Below, piece after piece: positions 45,548 through 54,931 of a stretch of 64,000 bases of DNA. The stretch's first letter is position 1, and every line of letters starts with the position of its first letter. Position numbers and translations under genes: made by a program. The DNA lies in contig NZ_JYNO01000004.1 of NCBI RefSeq assembly GCF_000934745.1, forward strand, positions 124,001 through 188,000. The letters are read 5' to 3'. A model generated the notes under the pieces. The model searched no databases. It saw nothing but the letters and a program-made list of their open reading frames with translations, and was not told where the DNA came from. The stretch is from Desulfonatronum thioautotrophicum (lineage in GTDB: Bacteria > Desulfobacterota > Desulfovibrionia > Desulfovibrionales > Desulfonatronaceae).

Positions 45548-46948
45548 TCAGATCTCCAGCTCGTATTTTTTCAAAAGGGCGTAGAAATGGGAGCGGGACA
45601 ATTCGGATATGGCCAACATCCGCTGAATGTCTCCACCGGTATGGCGAATCAACTGTTCCAGATATCGCCGCTCACTGGCGGACTTGAAGGCCTTGAGCGA
45701 GGGGAGTTCTCCCGCGGGGGGCGCTTCAACCGGGAACTCAGGATCATCATCACGCACCGCGGGCTTGCCGGTTGCAAGGCGGGTCCGGGTTACTTTGATG
45801 CGCAAATCCTTGGGCAGATGCATGGCATAAAGGAATTTTTCCGCGCCTGAGGCCACAAAGGCCCGTTCCATGACATTGCCGAGTTCCCGGACATTGCCCG
45901 GCCAATCGTAGTCAGCCAGGGTCGCAAAAAAGTCCGAGCCGAAAACCTTGGTCTTGACCCCGGAGTCGACGCATAATTGCTGGATGAAATGGGTGGCCAG
46001 GGCCTTGATGTCCTCAGGCCGCTGGCGCAGTGGAGGCAGCGGCAGCTTGATGGTTTTGACCCGGAAGTAGAGATCACGGCGAAACATCCCCGCGGTGATC
46101 AGTTCGTCCAGGTTCTGATTCGTGGCGGCGATCAGCCGGAAGTTGCTTTCCTGCTCCCGGTTTTCCCCCAGAGGCCGGAACCGGCGTTCCTGGAGCACCC
46201 GAAGCAGGGACTTCTGCATGGCCAGGGGTAATTCGCCCAACTCGTCCAAAAACAGCACTCCGGTATGTGCCTGGCGTACCAGACCTTCCCGGTCCGCCAG
46301 GGCGCCGGTGAACGCGCCTTTGCGGTGTCCGAACAGGGTGCTTTCCATCAGGGTGTCGGTCATGGCCGCGCAGTCCACGACAACAAAAGGGCAATGCGCC
46401 CGAGCACTGTTGGCATGGATGATCCTGGCCGCCAGCTCCTTGCCCACTCCGGTTTCTCCGGTGATCAGGACGTTGGCGTCGGAAACCGCGGCCTGGGCAA
46501 TGATCTCAAAGCATTCGCGCATGGCCTGGCTGGTGCCGATCATTCCGCTGAGGTCCAGGGTCCTCGGCTTGGCCCGATCACGCTGTTCCTTGTACTTCAG
46601 CGCCCGGTTGATGCTCAGGTTGATGTCCTTGATGGATGCCGGCTTGACCAGGTAGTCCCAGACCCCGCCCTCAATGGCCAGCTCCGCGCCTTCCGGATCG
46701 CCCTTACCGGTGAGAATAATCACTTCTGGTGGATCGGGCAGGGTTTTCAATTCCGGGAGCAAAGACAGCCCACTGCCGTCGGGCAGGTTCACGTCCAACA
46801 GCAACAAGTCATAGGTTTCGGTTTGCAGAGCACGGCGGGTATCTTCCAGGCTGGCAGCCTGGGCCGAAGGAATTTGTTGTCGGCGCAGCAGGCTGGCCAT
46901 GGTTGCCCGGATTTCAGGGTCGTCGTCCACGATCAAGATTCTGGGCAC
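45548..46948 (-). CDS. NtrC-family sigma-54-dependent response regulator
   Basis: This 466-residue protein has a receiver domain (phospho-acceptor Asp52), an AAA+ domain with Walker A GETGVGKE (164-171) and the sigma-54 contact GAFTGA (211-216), a Walker B LDELGELPL, and a Fis-type C-terminal helix-turn-helix ending ISELSRSHFYALLKKY. It activates sigma-54 promoters when phosphorylated. The start is a GTG with GGAGG upstream, overlapping the 3' end of the hybrid kinase gene by 16 bp, so the two are a cognate pair. Confidence 0.95.
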   Translation of the reverse strand: MPRILIVDDDPEIRATMASLLRRQQIPSAQAASLEDTRRALQTETYDLLLLDVNLPDGSGLSLLPELKTLPDPPEVIILTGKGDPEGAELAIEGGVWDYLVKPASIKDINLSINRALKYKEQRDRAKPRTLDLSGMIGTSQAMRECFEIIAQAAVSDANVLITGETGVGKELAARIIHANSARAHCPFVVVDCAAMTDTLMESTLFGHRKGAFTGALADREGLVRQAHTGVLFLDELGELPLAMQKSLLRVLQERRFRPLGENREQESNFRLIAATNQNLDELITAGMFRRDLYFRVKTIKLPLPPLRQRPEDIKALATHFIQQLCVDSGVKTKVFGSDFFATLADYDWPGNVRELGNVMERAFVASGAEKFLYAMHLPKDLRIKVTRTRLATGKPAVRDDDPEFPVEAPPAGELPSLKAFKSASERRYLEQLIRHTGGDIQRMLAISELSRSHFYALLKKYELEI

Positions 46949-49641
46949 GGGGGAACGCCTCCGAAGGAGCTGGAGTGGGCAGATGGTGTCAGGACCCTGG
47001 AAAGAGCCGCTGACAGATCGGCTTTGTTAAAGGGCTTGGGAAGTACAAGGCGGATGTTGTCAGCTGCTTTGCCCATTTCAAGAACGTAGCTGCGTCCGGA
47101 AACCAGCACGATGGGCAGGCCGGGACGTACTTGACCGATACGCTCCGCCAGGTCGATACCGGTCAGGCCGGGCATGTCATAATCGGTCACGACCAGGTCG
47201 ATGTCCGGGCGTTGCTCCAGGAGCTGCAGGGCTTCGTTGCCGGTAGCCGCTGGAAGGACCGTGTAGCCGAGCTGTTCGAGGGTGCGCGGCGTGGTGGCCA
47301 ATTGCTCTTCGTCGTCCTCGACAAAGAGGAGGATCCCACTCCCTTTGCTGATGGGCTTGGGCGGGGCGCACATGGTGTTCTGATTGGCCGAGAGGATGGG
47401 CAACAGAATGTGGAACGAGGCACCCTGACCTGGAGTGCTGCTGACCCGCACCGCACCGCCATGGCTTTTGACAATACCAAGAACCATGGCCAATCCCAGG
47501 CCGGTGCCTTCTGTCTTGCCCTTGGTAGTGAAAAAGGGATCAAAGATCTTGTCCAGGGTTTCCGGGACAATCCCGGGCCCGGTGTCCCGCACGGTAAGCC
47601 GGAAGTACGCTCCAGGGGCGACACTCAGCTCCTCGGCCTCCGAGGCGGAGAGCTGGGTTTCCTCAAGAAGAACGGCCAGTTCTCCGCCGGTGGCCTGCAT
47701 GGCCTGGAAGGCGTTGGTGCAGAGGTTCATGAGCACCTGGGTGACCTGGGTCGGATCCAGCATCACCGGCTCTGAACGACCGGAAATCGCTTCCCGAATG
47801 ACGATGTTGCGCGGCAGGGAGCGCTGGAGCAGGTTCACGGATTCACAAACCAGCGTGGGCAGATCCGTGGGACGAAATCCCTCCTGGCTTGGGCGACTGA
47901 AGGTCAGGATCCGTTCCACAAGGTTCTTGCCTCTTTCGGAAACCCGGAGGACCCGTTCCAGGTCTTCGGCAGTGGCTGTCTCGGGATCAATGTCGCCCAG
48001 GGCCAGTTCCGTGGAATTGATGATGGAGGTCAAAATATTGTTGAAGTCATGGGCGATGCCCCCGGCCAAAGTGCCGATGGCCTCCATCTTTTGGGACTGC
48101 AAAAGCTGGCGCTCCAGGTTCATCTCATGGGTAATGTTTTCCGCCGTACTCAGCGTACCGACCACCTCGCCATTGTCATTGTGCAGGGGAACCTTGTTGA
48201 TTTCCAGCCAGGCGTTCTCGCCCTGGGCATCCTGGACCGCGGCCTTGATCTTGCGCAAGGGACGATCTTCGTCCACCACCTGACGATCCATCTGCGCCAC
48301 CCAGTCCACGAAATCGGAATGGGGCAACATGACCGCGTCGGTTTGATGGAGCAGTTGCCGCGGCGAATCGATGCCGAAAAATTCAGCAAAGGCCCGGTTC
48401 GCCCCCAGGTAGCGTTGCTTGCGGTCTTTCCAGCAGACCAGTTGGGGGATGGCGTCCATCAGGATTTCCAGAAAAGAGAGCTGATGGCGAATTTTACGTT
48501 CCACGGACCGACGTCGGATGATGTTTCGAATGAGAAACCCCAGGACCACCAGCAACGTGAACAGGCTGACCATGATCACCTGGAAAACCTGCTTGTCCAG
48601 CTCGTAAAAGGCCTCAGGTTCATTGATGAACAGGCTGTCGGCCGGAACCTGGCGACGGCTGATGTCGCGCTGCAACAGCACCTGGTAGTCGAACATGTAC
48701 TGGTCTACAACCTCGGAGATGACCGGTATTGCCGACGGCGACGCGCCTTCCAGGATGCGCAGGGCCATCTCCGCCGTAATCCTGCCATGGAGATGGCCGC
48801 TCAGCAGGCGACCGCCGACCATCCCGTGGCCCAGCAGAAACTCCCAGTTGCTGTAGATGGGCAAATCCGTGACCTGGGCTACGGCGGTCAAGACCTCCGA
48901 GGCGGACATGAATTGTCCACCAACATTGTGGAAAAAAGGAATGAAGAACAGGAACGCGTCCCGCGGCAGTTCGCGAACCCGCTCTTGGACCTCCTTCAGG
49001 GAATAGTGCTCCCAGAATTCGAACTCCAGACGATCCTGGAAATAGGGCTTTGAGGCGATGATCTGGTTGCGGATGGCCACTCCGGTGATGGATCTGTCGC
49101 CGATGACCACCAGCCTGTTCTTGTTGGGGTGGATGCTTAAGGCCAGTTCCAGGGTGTCCTGGACATTGATGTTTTCCAAAATTCCAGTGACGAAGGTCTG
49201 GTCGATTTCTTCCGGAGAGACATCGTTCAGTCCGCAAAAAACCACCGGGATGCCTGGAAACAGGCTGTCTCGGTGCTCCAGGATGAAGTTGTAGGCGTCA
49301 TTGTCTGAAACAATGATGATATCGAAGTGTTCGTCGACGAATTTGTCCTGGTAGAGACGAAACAGGGTGCCGGCGATGATTTCATAGGGGTATTTCTTGG
49401 CGTCCATGTACTCGATCTGCAGTTCAATGTGGAACCGACCCTGCTCCAGTCCTTGCCGGATTCCCTCCTGCAGATGGTCCGACCAGGCATACCCGTTGTG
49501 GTAGGAGTTGAGGTAGAATACCCGACGCTTTTCCTGGCCAGGGTCAGGCTGGGAAGCAGCGTGAGTCATCATGACGGCCACAAGCAGTCCGCTGGTCACG
49601 AATAGAATAATGTGGCGCAACATGATGTTTCTAGTGAACAT
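46933..49641 (-). CDS. Hybrid sensor kinase with ABC-type ligand-binding input domain
   Basis: This 902-residue protein has a signal-like first helix (about 8-28), a periplasmic region of about 320 residues that resembles ABC_sub_bind (PF04392) folds (RVFYLNSYHNGYAWSD at 40-55), a membrane helix (353-373), a PAS domain (about 385-510), HisKA with His531 in AGGIAHDFNN, an ATPase domain, and a C-terminal receiver (acceptor Asp820). The built-in receiver suggests intramolecular phosphotransfer or autoinhibition. Its gene starts 39 bp after the ChaN-like gene. The likely input is a small solute, identity unknown. Confidence 0.88.
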   Translation of the reverse strand: MFTRNIMLRHIILFVTSGLLVAVMMTHAASQPDPGQEKRRVFYLNSYHNGYAWSDHLQEGIRQGLEQGRFHIELQIEYMDAKKYPYEIIAGTLFRLYQDKFVDEHFDIIIVSDNDAYNFILEHRDSLFPGIPVVFCGLNDVSPEEIDQTFVTGILENINVQDTLELALSIHPNKNRLVVIGDRSITGVAIRNQIIASKPYFQDRLEFEFWEHYSLKEVQERVRELPRDAFLFFIPFFHNVGGQFMSASEVLTAVAQVTDLPIYSNWEFLLGHGMVGGRLLSGHLHGRITAEMALRILEGASPSAIPVISEVVDQYMFDYQVLLQRDISRRQVPADSLFINEPEAFYELDKQVFQVIMVSLFTLLVVLGFLIRNIIRRRSVERKIRHQLSFLEILMDAIPQLVCWKDRKQRYLGANRAFAEFFGIDSPRQLLHQTDAVMLPHSDFVDWVAQMDRQVVDEDRPLRKIKAAVQDAQGENAWLEINKVPLHNDNGEVVGTLSTAENITHEMNLERQLLQSQKMEAIGTLAGGIAHDFNNILTSIINSTELALGDIDPETATAEDLERVLRVSERGKNLVERILTFSRPSQEGFRPTDLPTLVCESVNLLQRSLPRNIVIREAISGRSEPVMLDPTQVTQVLMNLCTNAFQAMQATGGELAVLLEETQLSASEAEELSVAPGAYFRLTVRDTGPGIVPETLDKIFDPFFTTKGKTEGTGLGLAMVLGIVKSHGGAVRVSSTPGQGASFHILLPILSANQNTMCAPPKPISKGSGILLFVEDDEEQLATTPRTLEQLGYTVLPAATGNEALQLLEQRPDIDLVVTDYDMPGLTGIDLAERIGQVRPGLPIVLVSGRSYVLEMGKAADNIRLVLPKPFNKADLSAALSRVLTPSAHSSSFGGVPPCPES

Positions 49642-49680
49642 ATAGAACCGGCTCTCTGATGGAGTAGGTCTCTTTTTGCA

Positions 49681-50562
49681 TTACAACCCGAGCATCAGGA
49701 AGTCCGCATCGTTTGCGGTGATATCCAGGCGATCCATGTGGGCCGGAATATCCGGGACAATGGAAGCCTGTCGGATCTGCGGTGCGAGGCGATGAACCTG
49801 AAAGGGCATGGCCGGTTTCCAGGCATGGACCGAGCCGGTGAGCACGATCATGGTATGGTCCGGTTGGTTTTTCAGATAGTCCAGAGCATGAACGGCAAAG
49901 GCGGCGTCCCAAACCAGCTGGGCTTCACAGAAGCGCTCAAAGGCACCGGCGTGGCCGTCAGTACCGACGAACCGGCGCAAGAACGCTTCGTATTCCGGAT
50001 CAATACGGCAGACAATGGGGGGAAGGAGTCCCAACTCTTCTCTGGTCAGGGAAGCGAATCCCTGTCGGGCAACTTTTCGGGTGATCTCCCGAGGGACGTT
50101 CAGTCCGACCATGGGTATGCCGTGGTCCCGGCAATAAATGAAGATGTCCTGGTAGGCCGGCCAGAGGTTGCCCCAATTGCGGGTGAAGGCCCGGTTCATT
50201 TCCGATTCCGGAATTGCGCCGGCAACCCAGTCGTCCAGAACCTGCTGTTCGCGTTGCTGAAACATCTCCAGTCCGACGGCGATGGTCGTTCTTGAGGCAT
50301 GCATTTCGTTGATAATGGTCAATTGCGCGGCATGATGTCGTGGATTGCCATGGGCTTCACCGACGATCAGCAGATCGACGCTGGAGAGTACCGGCAGTAT
50401 TTCGGAAAGGGTCGTGGCCCGGGAGTGGTTCAGGTCCCAAAGCCGAAGCTCCTCCGCGGCGCGGGGCGAGGCGGGGAAAACCGCCAAAAAAATGGCCAGG
50501 AGAAAGCCGAGGATGAGTCCTGTCCTGCTGAATCCGGAACAATGGGAAGGAGATGCATTCAT
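49681..50562 (-). CDS. ChaN-like exported protein (Tiki/ChaN superfamily)
   Basis: This 293-residue protein has an N-terminal hydrophobic export signal ending near PRAAEE. The ChaN pattern is clear: LIVGEAHGNPRHHAAQLTII near 66-85 and IAVGLEMFQQREQQVLDDW near 94-112. ChaN from Campylobacter binds heme dimers and sits with iron-uptake genes, while Tiki relatives are proteases using similar residues. Its ATG overlaps the stop of the M1 peptidase by four bases. No heme transporter is nearby, so the heme role is inferred. Confidence 0.85.
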   Translation of the reverse strand: MNASPSHCSGFSRTGLILGFLLAIFLAVFPASPRAAEELRLWDLNHSRATTLSEILPVLSSVDLLIVGEAHGNPRHHAAQLTIINEMHASRTTIAVGLEMFQQREQQVLDDWVAGAIPESEMNRAFTRNWGNLWPAYQDIFIYCRDHGIPMVGLNVPREITRKVARQGFASLTREELGLLPPIVCRIDPEYEAFLRRFVGTDGHAGAFERFCEAQLVWDAAFAVHALDYLKNQPDHTMIVLTGSVHAWKPAMPFQVHRLAPQIRQASIVPDIPAHMDRLDITANDADFLMLGL

Positions 50563-53024
50563 GGCTGAAGATCCTTGATGAGGGGTGAAGCCAAGGCAGG
50601 CCAGGCACCGCGCAGCCGGTTCTGGCCGCGGTAAAAACCAAGAAAACTGTCTTTTCCGTAGTGGTTGATTCGTCGGGCCGTATCCGCGACGGCCTCGGCA
50701 TCCAGGTGCGAGCCGGGGCTGAACAGGGCAACGACGCCATCGGTCTGTATCGGATGGGGCAGGACCAGAAACAGGGTATCCAGTTCATCGGGGGTTGCGT
50801 CGGAATCAGACGGCTGAGTCACGCTTGGAATTTCCGACGTGATTTCAGAGATTGCCGCAGGTGTCTGCCGCTGTGCTGGAGCCGCAAGGGTATCCTTGGG
50901 GAGCAGGTTGGCGGCCCTCATCTGCCCTGTTGCCGGATGGGTCGTGTAGATTTCGGGCACAACCACCAGAGCGCGCAATGATTCAGAAGTGGGCAGACCG
51001 AAAAAAAGGAGTCGAGACGCTCGACTGGCGTGCTCCTGCACCTCGTGCTCATGGATGATGCGCGCCCGGGGCTGGTTCATGCTGCGTAAAAAACCGCGGA
51101 CAATCTCCTCGGGAACATGATCCATGGCGGCGCTGCGGATCAACAGCAGCCCGGATGCGCCTCGGATGCTGTTGACCGTGGGGGGGATTTCCTCTGGAGC
51201 CAGCAGGCGGAAGAGATGGTGCTCCGGGTCGACCACCAGCCGCCGCGGTTCGTTTGGACTGGTAATGGCGATTGTGGTGGTCTCGTCCTGGAGATTGACA
51301 AGGTGGACATGGGACCCGGAAGCTGTTTCCAGGTGTACGGGAACAGACAGGTGGAAATATGGAGCGCTCTGGACAAGCTGGGCGTCCACCTGCCATCCCT
51401 GGTCCAGTTGCCTGACCTGGACATCCTGCAGTCGTAAATCAGGTGCACCGGGATTCAGGAGCCACTGCCGAGTAAAGATTTTCCTGGTTGATTCACCTCT
51501 GTCGGTCGCTTCGTGGCCCGGCCCAAAGTTCCTTTCGGGGTTCCATCCGGGTTTCCATCCGGCATGCGCAAAGGCATCAAACATATCCTGCCATGTGGCC
51601 TTTTGGAACAGCCATTGATCGTAGAAGGCGCGCAAGGCGTCCCAGAACGGCTCGTCGCCCATCTGCCGGCGAATCATGTGAATCAGGTACATGGCCTTGC
51701 CGTAGCCCACCACCTGGGAAGCCGGGTCTGACCGGGACAGGAAGCGGGCAACCGGAAAGTCAGCCTGGCCTGCCGCCAACAGGGCATAGTCCCGCAGAAT
51801 GCGCACCCGGTATTCCCGTGCAGCCTCCAGGGATTTTTCCTCCTGGGACAGGTAGTCGGCCACATAGGTGGTCAAACCTTCGCTCCAATTGCCCTGGCTG
51901 TAATCAACAAACACCCCGTTGCCCCACCAACAGTGGGCCACCTCGTGACGCAGGCTGGTTTCCGGAATAAAGGGGAGGCGCAGGATGGCCGAGCCCAGCA
52001 GCGTGTAGGAGGGCATGCCGAATCCGGATGGGAAAAAATTTTCCACCACGGCGAACTGGTCAAAGGGGTATGGGCCGTGGAGGTCCTCGTAGGTGGCCAC
52101 ATGCCGGGCGGAAGCCTCCAGGTAGATCGGGGCCAGGTGGTCGCTGTCCGGGAAAAAATAGGTAAAGATCGGCACTGATCCCGCCTTCAGTTGCCGTTGG
52201 ACATATCGTCCGGCGGAAAGCGGCATGCCCCGGCCGAGTTGATCCACCCGCCAGCGCGAGATGCTCTGATCGCCATGTTGAGAATGGCCCAGGAGCCGAC
52301 CGGCGGTGACCGCCAGTACTCCGGCTGGGGCGACGACTTCAAGATTGACCGGCGGATTGTGGTCCGGGGATCGGGGAAACCAGCCGCTTTGTCCCTGGAA
52401 AAAAACTCCTTGCTCCGTGATGGTGGCAGTGACGCCGAATCCGGTATTGTCCGTACTGAACTGGGACAAGGGCACCGGGTCATGAAAAATTCCTGAATAG
52501 GAGATGGAAAGCAGGGTGTCCTCACCGATCCTGGTCATGCCTGAAGTGATCCGCAATCGACCATTATCAAATCGATGGGCCACCGGTTGGCCGTCGAGGT
52601 GCACGGAATGCAATTGCATCCGGGGATGCAGGAAGTAATCCAGGGTTGCCGATGCGAGGGGGGCGTGCCGAATTTCGCTTCGACCATGCAGGGTGCCGGT
52701 GGAGAGGTCCAATTCGACCCGAAGATAATGGCTTGGGGCGGACGCACTCGCAACCTGCAGAGGGCAAAGAGCCATCAGCAGGATGAGAGCGAAGGCCCAG
52801 AGCCGGCACTGCGGCAAATTGCCGGATGTGGACAGTGCAAGATATGTCAACCGTCCGGGAAACGAGGTGAATATTCGCTTGAAGAAGCCGGGTTGCCGCT
52901 TTGTTTCATGGGGTCCGGTGGCCAATTCCCTGAAACAACCAGGTTTTGTGAGTGGTTGAATGCCGAGCGGGATGGGCGTAGGGTCGGAGATTATGGGTAG
53001 GGATGGATCATTGATGGTGGTCAT
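50559..53024 (-). CDS. M1-like zinc metallopeptidase, membrane anchored
   Basis: The ATG at 53024 with GAGGTGACC gives 821 residues. A long polar N-terminus precedes one hydrophobic segment (about 74-95), so it is an anchor or a late signal. The zinc site is HEVAH at 360-364 with Glu382, preceded by PSGFGMPSY (333-341) where classical M1 enzymes have GxMEN. The WGN after HEVAH and EGLTTYVADY fit M1-like peptidases of Gram-negative bacteria. The C-terminal 300 residues are unlike classical M1 and contain a Pro/Thr/Ser/Asp-rich linker. It overlaps the ChaN-like gene by ATGA. Confidence 0.85.
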   Translation of the reverse strand: MTTINDPSLPIISDPTPIPLGIQPLTKPGCFRELATGPHETKRQPGFFKRIFTSFPGRLTYLALSTSGNLPQCRLWAFALILLMALCPLQVASASAPSHYLRVELDLSTGTLHGRSEIRHAPLASATLDYFLHPRMQLHSVHLDGQPVAHRFDNGRLRITSGMTRIGEDTLLSISYSGIFHDPVPLSQFSTDNTGFGVTATITEQGVFFQGQSGWFPRSPDHNPPVNLEVVAPAGVLAVTAGRLLGHSQHGDQSISRWRVDQLGRGMPLSAGRYVQRQLKAGSVPIFTYFFPDSDHLAPIYLEASARHVATYEDLHGPYPFDQFAVVENFFPSGFGMPSYTLLGSAILRLPFIPETSLRHEVAHCWWGNGVFVDYSQGNWSEGLTTYVADYLSQEEKSLEAAREYRVRILRDYALLAAGQADFPVARFLSRSDPASQVVGYGKAMYLIHMIRRQMGDEPFWDALRAFYDQWLFQKATWQDMFDAFAHAGWKPGWNPERNFGPGHEATDRGESTRKIFTRQWLLNPGAPDLRLQDVQVRQLDQGWQVDAQLVQSAPYFHLSVPVHLETASGSHVHLVNLQDETTTIAITSPNEPRRLVVDPEHHLFRLLAPEEIPPTVNSIRGASGLLLIRSAAMDHVPEEIVRGFLRSMNQPRARIIHEHEVQEHASRASRLLFFGLPTSESLRALVVVPEIYTTHPATGQMRAANLLPKDTLAAPAQRQTPAAISEITSEIPSVTQPSDSDATPDELDTLFLVLPHPIQTDGVVALFSPGSHLDAEAVADTARRINHYGKDSFLGFYRGQNRLRGAWPALASPLIKDLQP

Positions 53025-53308
53025 GGTCACCTCGAAAAAAATGAGCGGCACGTGGCCGGTTGGCTTCTGGTGCAAATTTGTAAGCTGCCGACCGAGTGAA
53101 CAACATCGGTTGAACAACAGCGGTTAAACGAGGAAGAGCGCGCAGGACCTTGTCTGCCAGGCCCTGAGCCGGGTTCGTGGTTTTCGTGACGACAAGTGGT
53201 TCGTTGATCCGGGGTGGGCAAAACCCGGAAGAATGTTTGTTCCAGTGCACCACTTGCAAATCATATGGTAGTGATTGCCCCATGGTTTTTCAATCCTTGG
53301 GAGGATAA

Positions 53309-54166
53309 ATGCGGCGGAATGATATTGAGCAAAGCATGTTCGGTGCCACGGGACAAGCGGTGACACGGGTCGGATTGGGTGGGGAAGGTGTGCTGCGGAC
53401 CCACGGCCATCACGAGCAGGCCCATGCGGTTGTTGAACGAGCGTTGGCAAAGGGCATTACCTATTTTGACACCGCTCCGGCCTATGCCGGCAGTGAAGCG
53501 TACCTGGGGTCGATCTGGAAGGACGTCCCGGAGCGGCGCACGGCGATCTTTCATACTTCCAAATCCGCCCAGCGCAGTTACTCCGGTGCCATGCGCGACC
53601 TGGAACGGACCTTGGCCACATTGCACACGGATTATCTGGACTTATGGCAGATTCACGATGTGCGGGACATGGACGAGGTAACGACCATCGGCAGTGCTGA
53701 CGGCGCGCTGCGCGCTTTTCTGGAGGCGCGGGAATCCGGCGTGGTCCGGCATATCGGCGTAACCGGGCACCATGACCCGGATGTGCTGACCAAATGCGTG
53801 CAGCTCTGGCCTCTGGACAGCGTGCTCCTTCCGGTCAATCCCGTGGAGGCCGTGCTTGGGGGATTTTTGACGGAGACCTTGCCTGCAGCCAGGAATAAAT
53901 CCATGGCCGTGGTGGCAATGAAGGTGCTGGGCGGAGGCCACTACCTTGCCTCCGAGCAGGGACTGACCGCGCAGGCGTTGCTCCGCTTCGCACTGGCCCA
54001 GGCAGTGGATGTCGTCATCGTGGGTTGCTCATCACCGTACGAGGTTGACCTGTTGGTGCAAACCGCCGGGATGACGCCCGCCATGGAGGAAACCGAGCAG
54101 GCCCGACTGGTGGACATATTCCGGCCTTACGCAGGCAAACTGGCCTTTTATCGCGGCAAAAAATGA
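53309..54166 (+). CDS. Aldo/keto reductase
   Basis: This 285-residue TIM-barrel oxidoreductase starts with GGGAGG upstream. The catalytic tetrad positions are present: Asp in YFDTAPAYAGSE (Asp and Tyr near 52-57), Lys in TSKSAQRS (near 85) and His in WQIHDV (near 114). A phosphate-binding IVGCSS motif near the C-terminus suits NADPH. Substrate is unknown. It is followed after 28 bp by a nitroreductase gene, so the two probably form an operon. Confidence 0.9.
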   Translation: MRRNDIEQSMFGATGQAVTRVGLGGEGVLRTHGHHEQAHAVVERALAKGITYFDTAPAYAGSEAYLGSIWKDVPERRTAIFHTSKSAQRSYSGAMRDLERTLATLHTDYLDLWQIHDVRDMDEVTTIGSADGALRAFLEARESGVVRHIGVTGHHDPDVLTKCVQLWPLDSVLLPVNPVEAVLGGFLTETLPAARNKSMAVVAMKVLGGGHYLASEQGLTAQALLRFALAQAVDVVIVGCSSPYEVDLLVQTAGMTPAMEETEQARLVDIFRPYAGKLAFYRGKK

Positions 54167-54194
54167 TCCTCACCCAAAAGCAGGAGGTCAAGTC

Positions 54195-54803
54195 ATGACG
54201 GTCAAAGAGGCTATCGCGGCCAGACGCAGTATCCGCAAGTTTACGGACGAACCGGTAAGCACAGCGCAGTTGGACGCCCTGCTGGAGGCGGCCAGACTTG
54301 CTCCGTCCAGCATCAACTGCCAACCGTGGCGGTTCAAGTTCATCACGGGACGAGAGAACATGGCGTGGCTTTCCGGTATGCCGACCAAGGGGCAGCGCTG
54401 GATTGCCGGTGCCGGAGCCATTCTGGTCTGTTGCGCGGATGTGCAGCGATTCATCGATGATTCGGCGGCAAACGTGCGATTCCTGCGGGACAGCGGCATG
54501 CTCCCAACGGAAATGCTGGCGGGGCTGGAGGAATATCTGTCCCGCGCTGAATCCGCTCAGCCTGAGGTGCTCCGCTGGGCCGCCGCGGCCAATTGTTCCA
54601 TCGCCCTGGCCCAGGTGATGCTCCAGGCCGTGGAGTTGGGGCTGGGAACCTGTTGGGTCGGAATGTTCGATGAGGCGGCACTCAAGGAGCGGTTTCAGCT
54701 GCCTGAGGCGATGCCGATAATCGCCCTTCTGGCAGTGGGTCACCCCGCGGAGACCCCGGAGCCGCGGCCCCGAAAAGCACTCGCGGACATTCTTCTTGAA
54801 TAG
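54195..54803 (+). CDS. Nitroreductase-family flavoprotein
   Basis: This 202-residue FMN-dependent reductase starts with AGGAGG upstream. The opening AIAARRSIRKFTDEPV, the LARLAPSS-type stretch EAARLAPSSINCQPWRF near 32-48 and the ELGLGTCWVGMF segment near 146-157 are family marks. It reduces nitro groups, quinones or flavins, perhaps protecting against electrophiles. It ends at a strong terminator. Confidence 0.92.
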   Translation: MTVKEAIAARRSIRKFTDEPVSTAQLDALLEAARLAPSSINCQPWRFKFITGRENMAWLSGMPTKGQRWIAGAGAILVCCADVQRFIDDSAANVRFLRDSGMLPTEMLAGLEEYLSRAESAQPEVLRWAAAANCSIALAQVMLQAVELGLGTCWVGMFDEAALKERFQLPEAMPIIALLAVGHPAETPEPRPRKALADILLE

Positions 54804-54824
54804 TCCAAGGCGGGTCTGAAACAA

Positions 54825-54864
54825 ATAAAGCCGTCGCCGCGAAACGCGGCGACGGCTTTATTTT
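54825..54864. terminator. Bidirectional terminator
   Basis: ATAAAGCCGTCGCCGCG pairs with CGCGGCGACGGCTTTAT around AAA, giving a 17-bp perfect stem. A T-run follows on + and an A/T-rich tract on -, so it can serve the nitroreductase (+) and the convergent DsrC-like gene (-). Confidence 0.93.
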
Positions 54865-54931
54865 GAGAGGGCCAGATAGATAAAGGGACAATGGGCTGAA
54901 AGGAGACGGAACAAAAAAACAGGATGGAGTT

